Positions 54,385-63,238 of a stretch of DNA of 64,000 bases are shown here, in pieces (positions within the stretch are counted from its first letter, which is position 1; every line of letters begins with the position of its first letter). The stretch comes from Rhizobacter sp. Lineage in GTDB: Bacteria; Pseudomonadota; Gammaproteobacteria; Burkholderiales; Burkholderiaceae_C. A program made the translations under genes and the position numbers. Location of the stretch: contig JANXWV010000129.1 in the NCBI GenBank assembly GCA_025350965.1, positions 1 through 64,000 on the forward strand, given 5' to 3'. Under the pieces are notes generated by a model. That model had not been told where the DNA came from, searched no databases, and worked only from the letters and a program-made list of their open reading frames with translations.

Positions 54385-56775
54385 ATGCATTCCGAAGCCG
54401 AGCATGACACCCCCGATGCAGCCACCGGCGCCCCCGGCCTGTTGCACAACCTGAACCCTGAACAGCTCGCCGCCGTCACGCTGCCGGCGCGCTCTGCGTT
54501 GATCCTCGCAGGTGCCGGCTCGGGCAAGACGCGGGTGCTGACCACCCGCATCGCGTGGCTGATGCAGACCGGGCAACTGTCGCCGGGCGGCGTGATGGCC
54601 GTGACCTTCACCAACAAGGCCGCGAAGGAGATGCTCACGCGCCTCGGCGCCATGCTGCCGATCCCCGTGCGGGGCATGTGGATCGGCACGTTCCACGGCC
54701 TGTGCAACCGCTTCCTGCGCGCGCACTGGAAGCTGGCGGCGTTGCCGCAGGGCTTCCAGATCCTCGATTCCGCCGATCAGCTGTCGGCGGTCAAGCGTGT
54801 CATCAAGGCAATGAACCTGGACGAAGAGCGCTTCGTGCCGAAGCAGGTGACGTGGTTCATCGCGGCGCGCAAGGAAGACGGCCAGCGCCCGAAGGACGTG
54901 GAGGTGCGCGACGAACTGTCGCGCGTGCAGGTGCAGGTGTATCAGGCGTATGAAGACCAGTGCCAGCGTGAAGGCGTGGTCGACTTCGCCGAGCTGATGC
55001 TGCGCACCTACGAGCTGATGCGCGACAACAGCGCGCTGCGCGAGCACTACCAGCGGCGCTTTCGCCACATCCTGGTCGATGAGTTCCAGGACACGAACAA
55101 GCTGCAGTACGCCTGGCTCAAGGTGTTCGCCGGGCCGGGGACGGCCGTGCTCGCGGTGGGCGACGATGACCAGAGCATCTACGCCTTCCGCGGTGCGCAG
55201 GTCGGCAACATGGCGTCGTTCGAGCGCGAGTTCCGGGTCGAGAACGTCATCAAGCTGGAGCGCAACTACCGTTCGTTCGGCAACATTCTCGACGCCGCCA
55301 ACGAGCTGATTTCGCGCAACACCAACCGCCTGGGCAAGAACCTGCGCACCGAGGCCGGCCCGGGCGAGCCGGTGCGCGTGCGCGAGGCGACGAGCGACTT
55401 CGCCGAGGCGCAGTGGTTCGTCGAAGAGGCGCAGCAACTGCACCGCGAGGGCACTGCGCGAATCAACATTGCGCTGCTCTATCGCAGCAATGCGCAAAGC
55501 CGTGTGCTGGAGAGCGCGCTTTTCAACGCCGGCATTCCGTACAAGGTGTACGGCGGTCTGCGTTTCTTCGAGCGCGCCGAGGTCAAGCACGCGTTGAGCT
55601 ACCTGCGGCTGATCGAGAACCCGAGCGACGACACGAGCTTCCTGCGGGTCGTGAACTTCCCGACGCGCGGCATCGGCGCCCGCACGGTCGAGCAGCTGCA
55701 GGACGCCGCAAAAGCCAGCGGCCGCAGCCTTTATCAAAGCGTGGGCGCGCTCGGCGGCAAGGGCGGTGGCAACGTGCAGGGCTTTGTTGCGATGGTCGAC
55801 GCCATGCGCGAGGCCACGCGCGGCCTGACGTTGCGCGAGATCATCGAGCACATGCTGAACGCCTCCGGCCTGGTCGAGTTCTACAAGACCGACAAGGAAG
55901 GCCGTGACCGGCTCGAGAACCTAGAAGAACTCGTCAACGCGGCCGAGGCCTTCGTGACGCAGGAGGGCTTCGGCAAGGACGCCATCGGCCTGCCCATCGA
56001 CGAACACGGGAACAGTGAAGCGGGCCGTGCCGAGTTCAGCACGCCCGGTGCGCAGGCCGCATCGGGCCGCATCGACACCCCGCTGCCGGACCTGGCCCCC
56101 GACGCCGAGACCGGAGAGATCATGTCGCCGTTGGCCGCATTCCTGACGCATGCATCGTTGGAGGCTGGCGACAACCAGGCGCAGGCCGGGCAAGACGCCA
56201 TTCAACTGATGACGGTACACGCCGCCAAGGGGCTCGAGTTCGACGCGGTGTTCATCACCGGCTTGGAGGAAGGCCTGTTCCCGCACGAAAACTCGGCCTC
56301 CGACCCGGCCGGGCTGGAAGAAGAGCGCCGCCTGATGTACGTGGCCATCACACGGGCCCGCAAGCGCCTGTACCTGAGCTTCAGCCAGACCCGAATGCTG
56401 CACGGGCAGACGCGCTACAACGTGAAGAGCCGCTTCGTCGACGAGCTGCCCGAGGCCGCGCTGAAGTGGATCACCCCGCGCAACCAGGGCTTCGGCTCGG
56501 GCTTCGAGCGCGACTACCGCGCCGCCTGGGTGCGCGGCACGGGCTTGCACGGCATTGTCGGCGCGGGCAACATCAATACCGGTCAGGCGCTCGTGCCCAA
56601 GGCGCCTGCGCATGGCCTGCGATCGGGTCAGGGTGTGTTCCATGCCAAGTTCGGCGAAGGGGTCATCGTGACGCTCGAAGGCTCGGGCGACGATGCGCGC
56701 GTACAAGTTAACTTCGGCCGCCACGGGATGAAGTGGCTGCAGGTCTCGCTGGCCAAGCTGACCCCGATCGACTGA
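54385..56775 (+). CDS. uvrD: UvrD/PcrA-type superfamily 1 DNA helicase
   Basis: A 796-residue helicase. Motif I is [15 protein letters not shown], Ia [51 protein letters not shown] and [15 protein letters not shown]. The C-terminal tail ends in a Tudor-like [14 protein letters not shown] domain. It acts in nucleotide excision and mismatch repair. A region at about 540-575 is Ala/Gly-rich linker. A GTG directly before the ATG at 54385 is an alternative start. Confidence 0.95.
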   Translation: MHSEAEHDTPDAATGAPGLLHNLNPEQLAAVTLPARSALILAGAGSGKTRVLTTRIAWLMQTGQLSPGGVMAVTFTNKAAKEMLTRLGAMLPIPVRGMWIGTFHGLCNRFLRAHWKLAALPQGFQILDSADQLSAVKRVIKAMNLDEERFVPKQVTWFIAARKEDGQRPKDVEVRDELSRVQVQVYQAYEDQCQREGVVDFAELMLRTYELMRDNSALREHYQRRFRHILVDEFQDTNKLQYAWLKVFAGPGTAVLAVGDDDQSIYAFRGAQVGNMASFEREFRVENVIKLERNYRSFGNILDAANELISRNTNRLGKNLRTEAGPGEPVRVREATSDFAEAQWFVEEAQQLHREGTARINIALLYRSNAQSRVLESALFNAGIPYKVYGGLRFFERAEVKHALSYLRLIENPSDDTSFLRVVNFPTRGIGARTVEQLQDAAKASGRSLYQSVGALGGKGGGNVQGFVAMVDAMREATRGLTLREIIEHMLNASGLVEFYKTDKEGRDRLENLEELVNAAEAFVTQEGFGKDAIGLPIDEHGNSEAGRAEFSTPGAQAASGRIDTPLPDLAPDAETGEIMSPLAAFLTHASLEAGDNQAQAGQDAIQLMTVHAAKGLEFDAVFITGLEEGLFPHENSASDPAGLEEERRLMYVAITRARKRLYLSFSQTRMLHGQTRYNVKSRFVDELPEAALKWITPRNQGFGSGFERDYRAAWVRGTGLHGIVGAGNINTGQALVPKAPAHGLRSGQGVFHAKFGEGVIVTLEGSGDDARVQVNFGRHGMKWLQVSLAKLTPID

Positions 56776-56825
56776 CAACTTTGTTCCACATTTAATCCAC
56801 CGTTGATGAATCGGAGCATGCGCAC

Positions 56826-57410
56826 ATGAAGCCAAGCACTCGTTCGCTCGTCGCCCCCGTGGCGTCTCTTTTGGTGTCATTGGTGGCCGGGTGTGCCGGC
56901 CCCACGCTCGACGCGCAGTGGCGCGACCCGCAGCTCACGGCGAACTACTTGCGCGGTGCCCGCGTGCTGGTGGCGTGCGAGGCGGCTGAAGTGGTGCTGC
57001 AGCGCATCTGCGAAGACGAACTCGCACGCGGCTTGAAAGCGCGCGGTGCGGTGCCTGTGGTCAGCGCGGGGCCGGCCGACGCTGCTGCCGCGCGCGCGGC
57101 CGGCGCCAAGGCCGTGTTCAACGTCGGCGTAAACGCGGCGTCACAGGCGGTCAGCCCGGGCTTCCAGATCGGCTTCGGCCTCGGGAGCTTTGGCAGCAAC
57201 GTGGGCGGTGGTGTCGGAGTGTCGGCCCCGGTCGGTGGGGGCAAGGTGACGTCGGGCTACGCCGCGAACGGCCGCCTCACCGATGCCGCCAGCAGCCGCC
57301 TGATCTGGACTGCGCGAGCCGCTGCCACGCCGTCGTCTGACGTGAACGCGCAGCTCGCCGACCTGGCGAAGGCGGTGCTCGACGCGGCCGACAAGGCGGG
57401 CATGTTCTGA
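56826..57410 (+). CDS. Putative lipoprotein, possibly DUF4136-like
   Basis: A 194-residue predicted lipoprotein with lipobox LVAGC after a hydrophobic N-terminus. It has TLDAQWRDPQ near the start, a Gly-rich middle (GFGLGSFGSNVGGGVGVSAP) and a C-terminal SRLIWTARAAATPSSDVNA. The plan, a lipoprotein with a C-terminal Trp-containing strand, recalls DUF4136-type proteins, but the match is not firm. It lies 50 bases after uvrD. Confidence 0.7.
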   Translation: MKPSTRSLVAPVASLLVSLVAGCAGPTLDAQWRDPQLTANYLRGARVLVACEAAEVVLQRICEDELARGLKARGAVPVVSAGPADAAAARAAGAKAVFNVGVNAASQAVSPGFQIGFGLGSFGSNVGGGVGVSAPVGGGKVTSGYAANGRLTDAASSRLIWTARAAATPSSDVNAQLADLAKAVLDAADKAGMF

Positions 57411-57543
57411 TGCCTGTTCAGGTTGCATCGCGTGTCAGAACCGGCTGACATGCATTCGCTCTGTGTGCCGACTCACGCCGCGAGCGACTGCGCCTAAATT
57501 GAGGGCTTCGCGGCAGTTGCCGTATTGACGAAGGAGCGTTTCG

Positions 57544-57729
57544 ATGAACAAGGACCAAGTCAAAGGCGTGGTGAAAGACGCCACCGGCAAGCTGCAAGAG
57601 AAGGTCGGTCAGGTCACCGGCAACAAGACCGAGCAGGTCAAGGGTCTCGGCAAGCAGATTGCCGGCACGGCACAAAAGGCCTACGGCGACGCCAAGGAAG
57701 CCTTGAAAGACGCCGACAAGAAGCCGTGA
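57544..57729 (+). CDS. CsbD family stress protein
   Basis: A 61-residue CsbD protein, nearly all domain: VKGVVKDATGKLQEKVGQVT and KQIAGTAQKAYGDAKEALKD. Such small, hydrophilic, helical proteins accumulate in general stress, but their role is unknown. AAGGAG lies 8 bases before the ATG, and TAAATT at about 57495 could be a -10. Confidence 0.92.
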   Translation: MNKDQVKGVVKDATGKLQEKVGQVTGNKTEQVKGLGKQIAGTAQKAYGDAKEALKDADKKP

Positions 57730-57753
57730 CGCGCGGCGGCGCTGCCGCCCGGC

Positions 57754-59277
57754 TCAGGCAGGTGCAGCGCCAGGCCGGGCGGCATCGACCACGAAGCGCG
57801 CGGCGGTGGCGATGCCGCTCGAAGCATCAAGTGAATCGTTCACCACGCGCAGCGCCACTTGAAGCTGCTGCGCGTCGAGCGTGAAACGCATGTAGCCACG
57901 CTGGTCGGCGCGGCCGTACTTGATGTGCGGGTTGAATGGCAATGCTGCATCGATGCGCGCCTGCGGCAGCGACAAGCTGGTGATGGATGTTCCGCAGAAT
58001 TCGCTCGCAATCACGGGCGAGTTCGCGTCGTCGTAGTCGGCTTTCAAGTCGGCGACATAGTTGGTGTGAACGTCACCGCCCAGAACCACCACGCCCGGCA
58101 GCTTGCGCTGCGCGACCACGTCGAGCAGGCGTTTGCGGGCCGGCTGGTAGCCATCCCAGCCGTCGGTCCAGTAGGTGCCTGCGCCGTGGGCCGGGTCGGT
58201 CCATGAGAAGCGCGCCATCAGCGTCTGCTGAGCCAGAAGGTTCCAGGGCCGTGATGTGTCCCAGCCTTCTGCGAGCCAGCGCTCCTGCTCTGCGCCGAGC
58301 AGCGTGCGCTTCTCGTCCATCAACTCCGGGCAGCGTGCGAGTGCCACGGTGTTCGAGCCACCGCGCAAGTTCTTCGGGCAGGCCTGCACGTCACGGTACT
58401 GGCGGTCGTCGAGCAGGTGAATGCGTGCGAGCCGGCCCCAGTCGAGCCGGCCGGTGATGCGCATGTCGGGCCCGGCCGGGCGCAGCGCCTTCGGGAACGG
58501 CATGTGCTCCCAGTAGGCGCGGTAGGCGGCCGCGCGCTGCTCGGCAAAGTTGCGTTGCAGGCTCTGGCCTTGCAGGTTCGCGTAGTCGTTGTCGACCTCG
58601 TGGTCGTCCCACACCAACAGCCACGGTGCGCAAGCGTGCGCGGCTTGAAGGGCGGGGTCGCTCTTGTGGGTGGCGTAGCGGGCGCGGTACTGCGCCAGCG
58701 TGCTGACGAGGCCGAAGCCTTCGGTGCGCCGCAAGGCCCCGGGCAGCGACGGGTACTCGTAGATGTAATCGCCGAGGAACATCACCAGGTCGAGCTGCTC
58801 GCCCGCCATGTGGCGCCATGCGGCGTAGTGGCCTGTGTCCCAGCGCTGGCAACTGGCAATGGCGAAGTGCAACGGGGCCGGTGTTGCGTCGGCCGCAGGC
58901 GCGGTGCGCGTTCTGCCCGCTGCGCTTTGCTGGCCGAGCGCACGGAAGCGGTACCAATACCAGCGCGCCGGCTCAAGGCCCGAAGGCTCGGCATGCACAC
59001 AGTGGGCCGAGTCTGCCTCGGCCACTTCCACGCCGCGCGCGGCGATCTCGGTGAAGCCCTCGTCGCGGGCCAGCTCCCATTGCACCGGCACCTGCGAAGG
59101 CAGGCTGTTTCCGGTGAGCATGGTCCACAGCACCACGCCATTTGCCTGCGGCTGGCCGGAAGCGATGCCGAGCGCAAACCGCGGCACATCGGCCGCGAGT
59201 GCATGGCGCAGCAGCCAGGGCGCGGCGATGCAGGCAGCAGCGCCCTGCAACAGCACGCGGCGCGGGCTCGGCTTCAT
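57754..59277 (-). CDS. phoD: Alkaline phosphatase D (PhoD) family protein
   Basis: A 507-residue PhoD-type phosphodiesterase/phosphomonoesterase. The signal SPRRVLLQGAAACIAAPWLL has a twin-arginine, pointing to Tat export. VMFLGDYIYEY, LLVWDDHEVDNDYANLQG and VVVLGGDVHTNYVADL are metal-binding blocks. It releases phosphate from organic esters in the periplasm. It is the last gene after the ParA-like ATPase and a small lipoprotein, 13 bases away. Confidence 0.92.
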   Translation of the reverse strand: MKPSPRRVLLQGAAACIAAPWLLRHALAADVPRFALGIASGQPQANGVVLWTMLTGNSLPSQVPVQWELARDEGFTEIAARGVEVAEADSAHCVHAEPSGLEPARWYWYRFRALGQQSAAGRTRTAPAADATPAPLHFAIASCQRWDTGHYAAWRHMAGEQLDLVMFLGDYIYEYPSLPGALRRTEGFGLVSTLAQYRARYATHKSDPALQAAHACAPWLLVWDDHEVDNDYANLQGQSLQRNFAEQRAAAYRAYWEHMPFPKALRPAGPDMRITGRLDWGRLARIHLLDDRQYRDVQACPKNLRGGSNTVALARCPELMDEKRTLLGAEQERWLAEGWDTSRPWNLLAQQTLMARFSWTDPAHGAGTYWTDGWDGYQPARKRLLDVVAQRKLPGVVVLGGDVHTNYVADLKADYDDANSPVIASEFCGTSITSLSLPQARIDAALPFNPHIKYGRADQRGYMRFTLDAQQLQVALRVVNDSLDASSGIATAARFVVDAARPGAAPA

Positions 59278-59290
59278 GCCGACCACTGCA

Positions 59291-59500
59291 TCAAGGCGCG
59301 GGCTTCGCATCCGGCGTCACCGCATCGATGGTCTTCTCGATCACCTTTCCTGTGACCTTCACGCCGGTGCTGACGACTGCACCCGCCACCGACACCGCCG
59401 CACCGGCGACGGCGGCGACCGCGCAGCCTTGCAGGGCCAGCACTGCGGCCAGCAAGGCCGCCACGCCGCCAGCCCGGCCGGGGCACTCAAACGCCCACAT
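59291..59500 (-). CDS. Small predicted lipoprotein
   Basis: About 69 residues. A hydrophobic stretch GGVAALLAAVLALQGC ends in a lipobox, followed by AVAAVAGAAVSVAGAVVSTG and a Lys-rich end (VKVTGKVIEKTIDAVTPDAK). It resembles the short bacterial lipoproteins with an Ala/Val-rich core, function unknown. The ATG at 59500 overlaps the ParA-like gene by 14 bases; a longer start at 59521 is possible. Confidence 0.68.
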   Translation of the reverse strand: MWAFECPGRAGGVAALLAAVLALQGCAVAAVAGAAVSVAGAVVSTGVKVTGKVIEKTIDAVTPDAKPAP

Positions 59501-60182
59501 CGTCGATCTCGCGGTACACATCGCGCAGCCACATCTTGACGCGCTGGCGGTCCATCATGCCCAAGCCCCCGCCGGTCGGGTCGGCGGCATTCTTCGCCTT
59601 CCAGAAGCTGCTGCTGCCGGCGTCGATCTTCTGGACCACGCCTTCGTGCAGGCGCCGGATCGAGACGATCTTGGCGCCGAAGTCGAGGGCGCGCTGCTGC
59701 TGGCCGGATTGCTCAAGCACCGAGAAGTCGTTGCCGCGAATCTGGTTGCGCACCAGCACGTACCGCAGGCCGGTGCCGAAGCGGTCGAGCAGCTTTTGCA
59801 GCAGGTCGACCGAGTCCTTGCCCGAGTCCATCACGTGCCAGTAATGGATGGTCATGCCCATCTCGTCGGCCATGTTGACGACGCCCACTTCGTCCATCCA
59901 GCGCACCAGCCCGTCGTGGGTCTGGGCGGCCAGGTCGACGAGCACGCGGCGCTCGGGCTGCTCGGCCGCGGCTTCCACGATCACGTCGAGCGCTTCGTAG
60001 TGGTCCATCACCACCGGCGAGGCGTAGTCGGAATAGAAGCGCATCAGCGCGCCGTGCGAGCGGTCGGTGTCGAAGCCGATGAACGGGATGGCCTTGTCGA
60101 TGAAGTATTGCGCGAGCACGCGTGCCGTCAGCGACTTGCCGACGCCGCCTTTCTCACCGCCGATGAAATGGATACGGGCCAT
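59487..60182 (-). CDS. ParA/MinD-superfamily ATPase
   Basis: A 231-residue deviant-Walker-A ATPase: GGEKGGVGKSLTARVL has the signature Lys (K11) and P-loop Lys (K16). IGFDTDRSHGALMRFY and VLVDLAAQTHDG resemble the switch regions, although the latter has Ala-Ala-Gln where many have acidic residues. No ParB gene or parS-like site is nearby. The first gene of a leftward unit with the lipoprotein and phoD, it shares the PHO-box region with the phosphatases. Its cargo is unknown. Confidence 0.85.
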   Translation of the reverse strand: MARIHFIGGEKGGVGKSLTARVLAQYFIDKAIPFIGFDTDRSHGALMRFYSDYASPVVMDHYEALDVIVEAAAEQPERRVLVDLAAQTHDGLVRWMDEVGVVNMADEMGMTIHYWHVMDSGKDSVDLLQKLLDRFGTGLRYVLVRNQIRGNDFSVLEQSGQQQRALDFGAKIVSIRRLHEGVVQKIDAGSSSFWKAKNAADPTGGGLGMMDRQRVKMWLRDVYREIDDVGV

Positions 60183-60242
60183 CGTGGCTCCTGTGGGTTG
60201 GTCTGGGTGGACTATCGAACGCGCACTTTAACCGCGCGTCGG

Positions 60243-60282
60243 CGTCACGCAATCGTCATGCCCGCGTCACGGCCGCTTCATG
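60243..60282 (+). promoter_or_regulatory. Double PHO box (four 11-bp-spaced half sites)
   Basis: Heptamers CGTCACG, CGTCATG, CGTCACG and CTTCATG begin at 60243, 60254, 60265 and 60276, exactly 11 bases apart. PhoB half sites of the CTGTCAT type repeat with this same 11-bp period. A -10-like TAACGT at 60292-60297 lies 9 bases after the last heptamer, the normal geometry when PhoB replaces the -35 contact. It should activate the downstream phosphatase genes under phosphate starvation. Confidence 0.75.
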
Positions 60283-60323
60283 CCCGCCGCCTAACGTAAG
60301 CCGGCATCTTGAAGGAGCCCTGA

Positions 60324-61781
60324 ATGCGATTGAATGCCTTCGTCGCCGCGTTGTGCGGCGTCTTCACACTGGCCGCTTGCAGCTCGGTTGACAGCCCGAC
60401 GGTGGCCGCCGCAACGCCTGTCGCCACCCCGAAGAACGTCATCTTCTTCCTCGGCGATGGCTACGGCATGGTGCCGATGACCGCCGCCCGCATCTACGCC
60501 GCCGGCGAAGACGGCGAACTCACCATCGACACCTTCCCGGAAACCGCGTTCGTCAAGACCTACTCGAACGACGCGCAGGTCACCGACAGTGCGCCGTCGA
60601 TGTCGGCCTACATGACCGGCGTGAAGATGAACAACGAAGTGGTCTCGATGTCGCAGGACACGAAGGCCACCGATGCCAACGGCGCGGCCTACATCAATGG
60701 CGCAGACAGCACCTGCCCGGCGACCGGCAACGGCACCCCCGTGACCACGTTGCTGGAACTGGCCAAGGCCGCCGGTCGTGGCACCGGTGTCGTGACCACC
60801 ACCCGCGTCACGCACGCCACGCCGGCGGCCACCTACGCGCACATCTGCCACCGCGACGGCGAGAACACCATTGCGGCGCAACTCGTGCCGGGCGGTGCCG
60901 GATACAACGACAAGCTCGCCGACGGCGTCGACGTGATCCTGGGCGGCGGCTGGCAGCACTTCCTGCCCAAGGGCGCGGCCGCGGGTTCGAGCCGCACCGA
61001 CACGCGCGACCTGGTTGCCGAGATGAAGGCCAAGGGCTACGCCTACGTGACCGACCGCGCCGGCCTGACCGCCACACCCGGCAGCACCGCGCGCCTGCTG
61101 GGCCTGTTCACCAAAGGCCACATGAACTTCGACCTCGACCGCGACGCCACCGCCGAGCCCAGCCTGGCCGAGATGACCACCGCCGCGATGGACGCGCTGG
61201 CCGCGACCAAGAAGAACGGCTACTTCCTGATGGTGGAGGGCGGGCGCATCGACCAGGCGCTGCACCCCACGCTCGGCCGCAAGGCGCTGCAGGACGCGAA
61301 GGCGTTCGACGACGCCATCAAGGCCGCCATCGCCAAGGCCCGGCTGACCGACCCGCTGCTTGCGAACACGCTGATCGTGGTCACCGCGGACCACGACCAC
61401 ACGATGGTGATGAACGGCTATGCCGCGCTGACCGGCAAGACCACCGACACCCACCCCGGCATCCTGGGCCTGATGCGCAGCTATACCGACCCGACCACCC
61501 CGGCGCTCGACGCCGACGGCAAGCCCTTCACCACGCTGGTGTTCGGCAACGGCGAGAACCGCGTGAGCGGCAGCCGCGGCCTGATGGCCACGTTGACCGA
61601 CGCAGCAGTGTTCGACAAGAACTACCACCAGGAAGCGGCCGTGCAAATGCCCACCGGCAGCGAAACCCACGGCGGCGCCGATGTGTTCCTGGGCGCGATG
61701 GGCATGGGCTCGGACACCTTCCACGGCCTGCTCGACAACACGCGCATCTTCAGCCTCGTCAAGGCCGCCGCCGGCTTGTAA
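60324..61781 (+). CDS. Alkaline phosphatase (PhoA family), predicted lipoprotein
   Basis: A 485-residue alkaline phosphatase-family enzyme. The signal ends in a lipobox LAAC (Cys19), so it should be membrane-anchored. NVIFFLGDGYGM holds the metal Asp, TDSAPSMSAYMTG the nucleophile Ser, LMVEGGRIDQALH, VTADHDHTM and SETHGGADV other metal ligands. GAAGGAG precedes the ATG. Downstream of the PHO box, it is the first of two tandem copies. Confidence 0.93.
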   Translation: MRLNAFVAALCGVFTLAACSSVDSPTVAAATPVATPKNVIFFLGDGYGMVPMTAARIYAAGEDGELTIDTFPETAFVKTYSNDAQVTDSAPSMSAYMTGVKMNNEVVSMSQDTKATDANGAAYINGADSTCPATGNGTPVTTLLELAKAAGRGTGVVTTTRVTHATPAATYAHICHRDGENTIAAQLVPGGAGYNDKLADGVDVILGGGWQHFLPKGAAAGSSRTDTRDLVAEMKAKGYAYVTDRAGLTATPGSTARLLGLFTKGHMNFDLDRDATAEPSLAEMTTAAMDALAATKKNGYFLMVEGGRIDQALHPTLGRKALQDAKAFDDAIKAAIAKARLTDPLLANTLIVVTADHDHTMVMNGYAALTGKTTDTHPGILGLMRSYTDPTTPALDADGKPFTTLVFGNGENRVSGSRGLMATLTDAAVFDKNYHQEAAVQMPTGSETHGGADVFLGAMGMGSDTFHGLLDNTRIFSLVKAAAGL

Positions 61782-61809
61782 GCCGCCCCACCCGACCACG
61801 GAGTTTCGA

Positions 61810-63237
61810 ATGACCCAACACACCCTTCAAGCCACCACGCTGGCAGCGCTGCTCGCCGCTGCGTTGGCGCCCACCGCCAGCTTCGCCGCCGGCGAAGCCA
61901 AGAACGTGATCTTCTTCCTGGGTGACGGCATGGGCCCGGTCACCACCACCGCCGCGCGCATCTGGAAGTACAAGGAAGAGGGCACCCTCCACATGCAGGC
62001 GCTGCCCTACACCGCGCGCGTCAAGACCTATTCGCTCGACGCGCAGACGACCGACAGCGCGCCCTCGATGGCCGCCTACATGACCGGCGTGAAAACGCGC
62101 AACGAAGTGCTCGGGATGGACGGCGGCACGAAGGCCGTCGCGCCGAGCAAGGACGCGGCAACGAATGTCAGCAATGCGGTCAACAACTGCCCGGCAGCAG
62201 GCAACGGCGCGGCGTCGGCCAACCTGCTTGAACTGGCCAAGGCCAAAGGCAAGGCCATCGGTTCCGTGACCACCGCACGGCTCACGCATGCCACGCCAGG
62301 CGCCACCTATGCACACGTGTGCCACCGCGACACCGAGTACGAGATCGCGCGCCAGGCCGTGCCCGGCGGCACCGGCTACAACGCCGCACTCGGCGCGGGG
62401 CTCGACGTGATGATGGGTGGCATCAGCTACTACTGGCGCCCGTATGTGGCGGGCACCACGCCGCGCGGCCGGCCCGATGGGCGCGACCTGGTCGCCGAGT
62501 TGCAGGCCGGCGGCTACACCTACGTGAACGACCTGACCACGATGAACGCCGCGCCGGTGGTGGCGGGCAGCAAGCTCATCGGCCTGTACGACTTCGCGCT
62601 GTCGCAGGGCCACATGTCGTACGAGCTCGACCGCGATGCCACCAAGGAACCGAGCCTGGCGCAGATGACCGCCAAGGCCATCGACGTGCTGTCGAAGAAC
62701 GCGAACGGCTTCTTCCTGATGGTCGAGGGCGGCCGCATCGACCATGCGCTGCATGGCACCAATGCCGCGCGGGCGCTGGCCGACACCATTGCGTTCGACG
62801 ACGCGGTCAAGGCTGCCATCGACAAGGTCAAGGTGTTCGACCCCACGCTTGCGAACACCCTGATCGTGGTCACTGCCGACCATGACCACACGATGGCCTT
62901 CAACGGCTACGGCAAGCGCGGCACCGACGTGCTGGGCTTGAACATCAACTACGCCACCGGCCAGCCCAGCAAGGACGCGAACGGCGTGAACTACACGACG
63001 CTGGTGTTCGGCAACGGCGCGGTGCGGCCGGACGTGCGCGCCAACCTCGACGGCACGGTGGTTGCGGGCAAGGACTACCTGCAGGAAGTGGCCATTCGCC
63101 GCGGCAGTGCGGGTTCCGAAACCCATGGCGGCGGCGATGTGATGCTGTTCGCTGACGGTGCCGGTGCCAAGACGTTCAAGGGCACGATCGACAACACGAA
63201 GGTGTTCACGCTCGTCAAGGCTGCGGCGGGGTATTGA
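61810..63237 (+). CDS. Alkaline phosphatase (PhoA family), secreted paralogue
   Basis: A 475-residue paralogue of the preceding gene with the same order of motifs: NVIFFLGDGMGPV, TDSAPSMAAYMTG, LMVEGGRIDHALH, VTADHDHTM and SETHGGGDV. Its signal peptide (TTLAALLAAALAPTASFA) lacks a lipobox Cys, so it should be soluble in the periplasm or secreted. It starts 28 bases after the first copy and shares its promoter. Confidence 0.93.
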   Translation: MTQHTLQATTLAALLAAALAPTASFAAGEAKNVIFFLGDGMGPVTTTAARIWKYKEEGTLHMQALPYTARVKTYSLDAQTTDSAPSMAAYMTGVKTRNEVLGMDGGTKAVAPSKDAATNVSNAVNNCPAAGNGAASANLLELAKAKGKAIGSVTTARLTHATPGATYAHVCHRDTEYEIARQAVPGGTGYNAALGAGLDVMMGGISYYWRPYVAGTTPRGRPDGRDLVAELQAGGYTYVNDLTTMNAAPVVAGSKLIGLYDFALSQGHMSYELDRDATKEPSLAQMTAKAIDVLSKNANGFFLMVEGGRIDHALHGTNAARALADTIAFDDAVKAAIDKVKVFDPTLANTLIVVTADHDHTMAFNGYGKRGTDVLGLNINYATGQPSKDANGVNYTTLVFGNGAVRPDVRANLDGTVVAGKDYLQEVAIRRGSAGSETHGGGDVMLFADGAGAKTFKGTIDNTKVFTLVKAAAGY

Positions 63238-63238
63238 G

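Noticed and set aside
59487-60182. Chromosome-partition parAB locus
   Set aside because: No ParB gene or parS-like repeats are nearby, so only the ParA-type ATPase is claimed.
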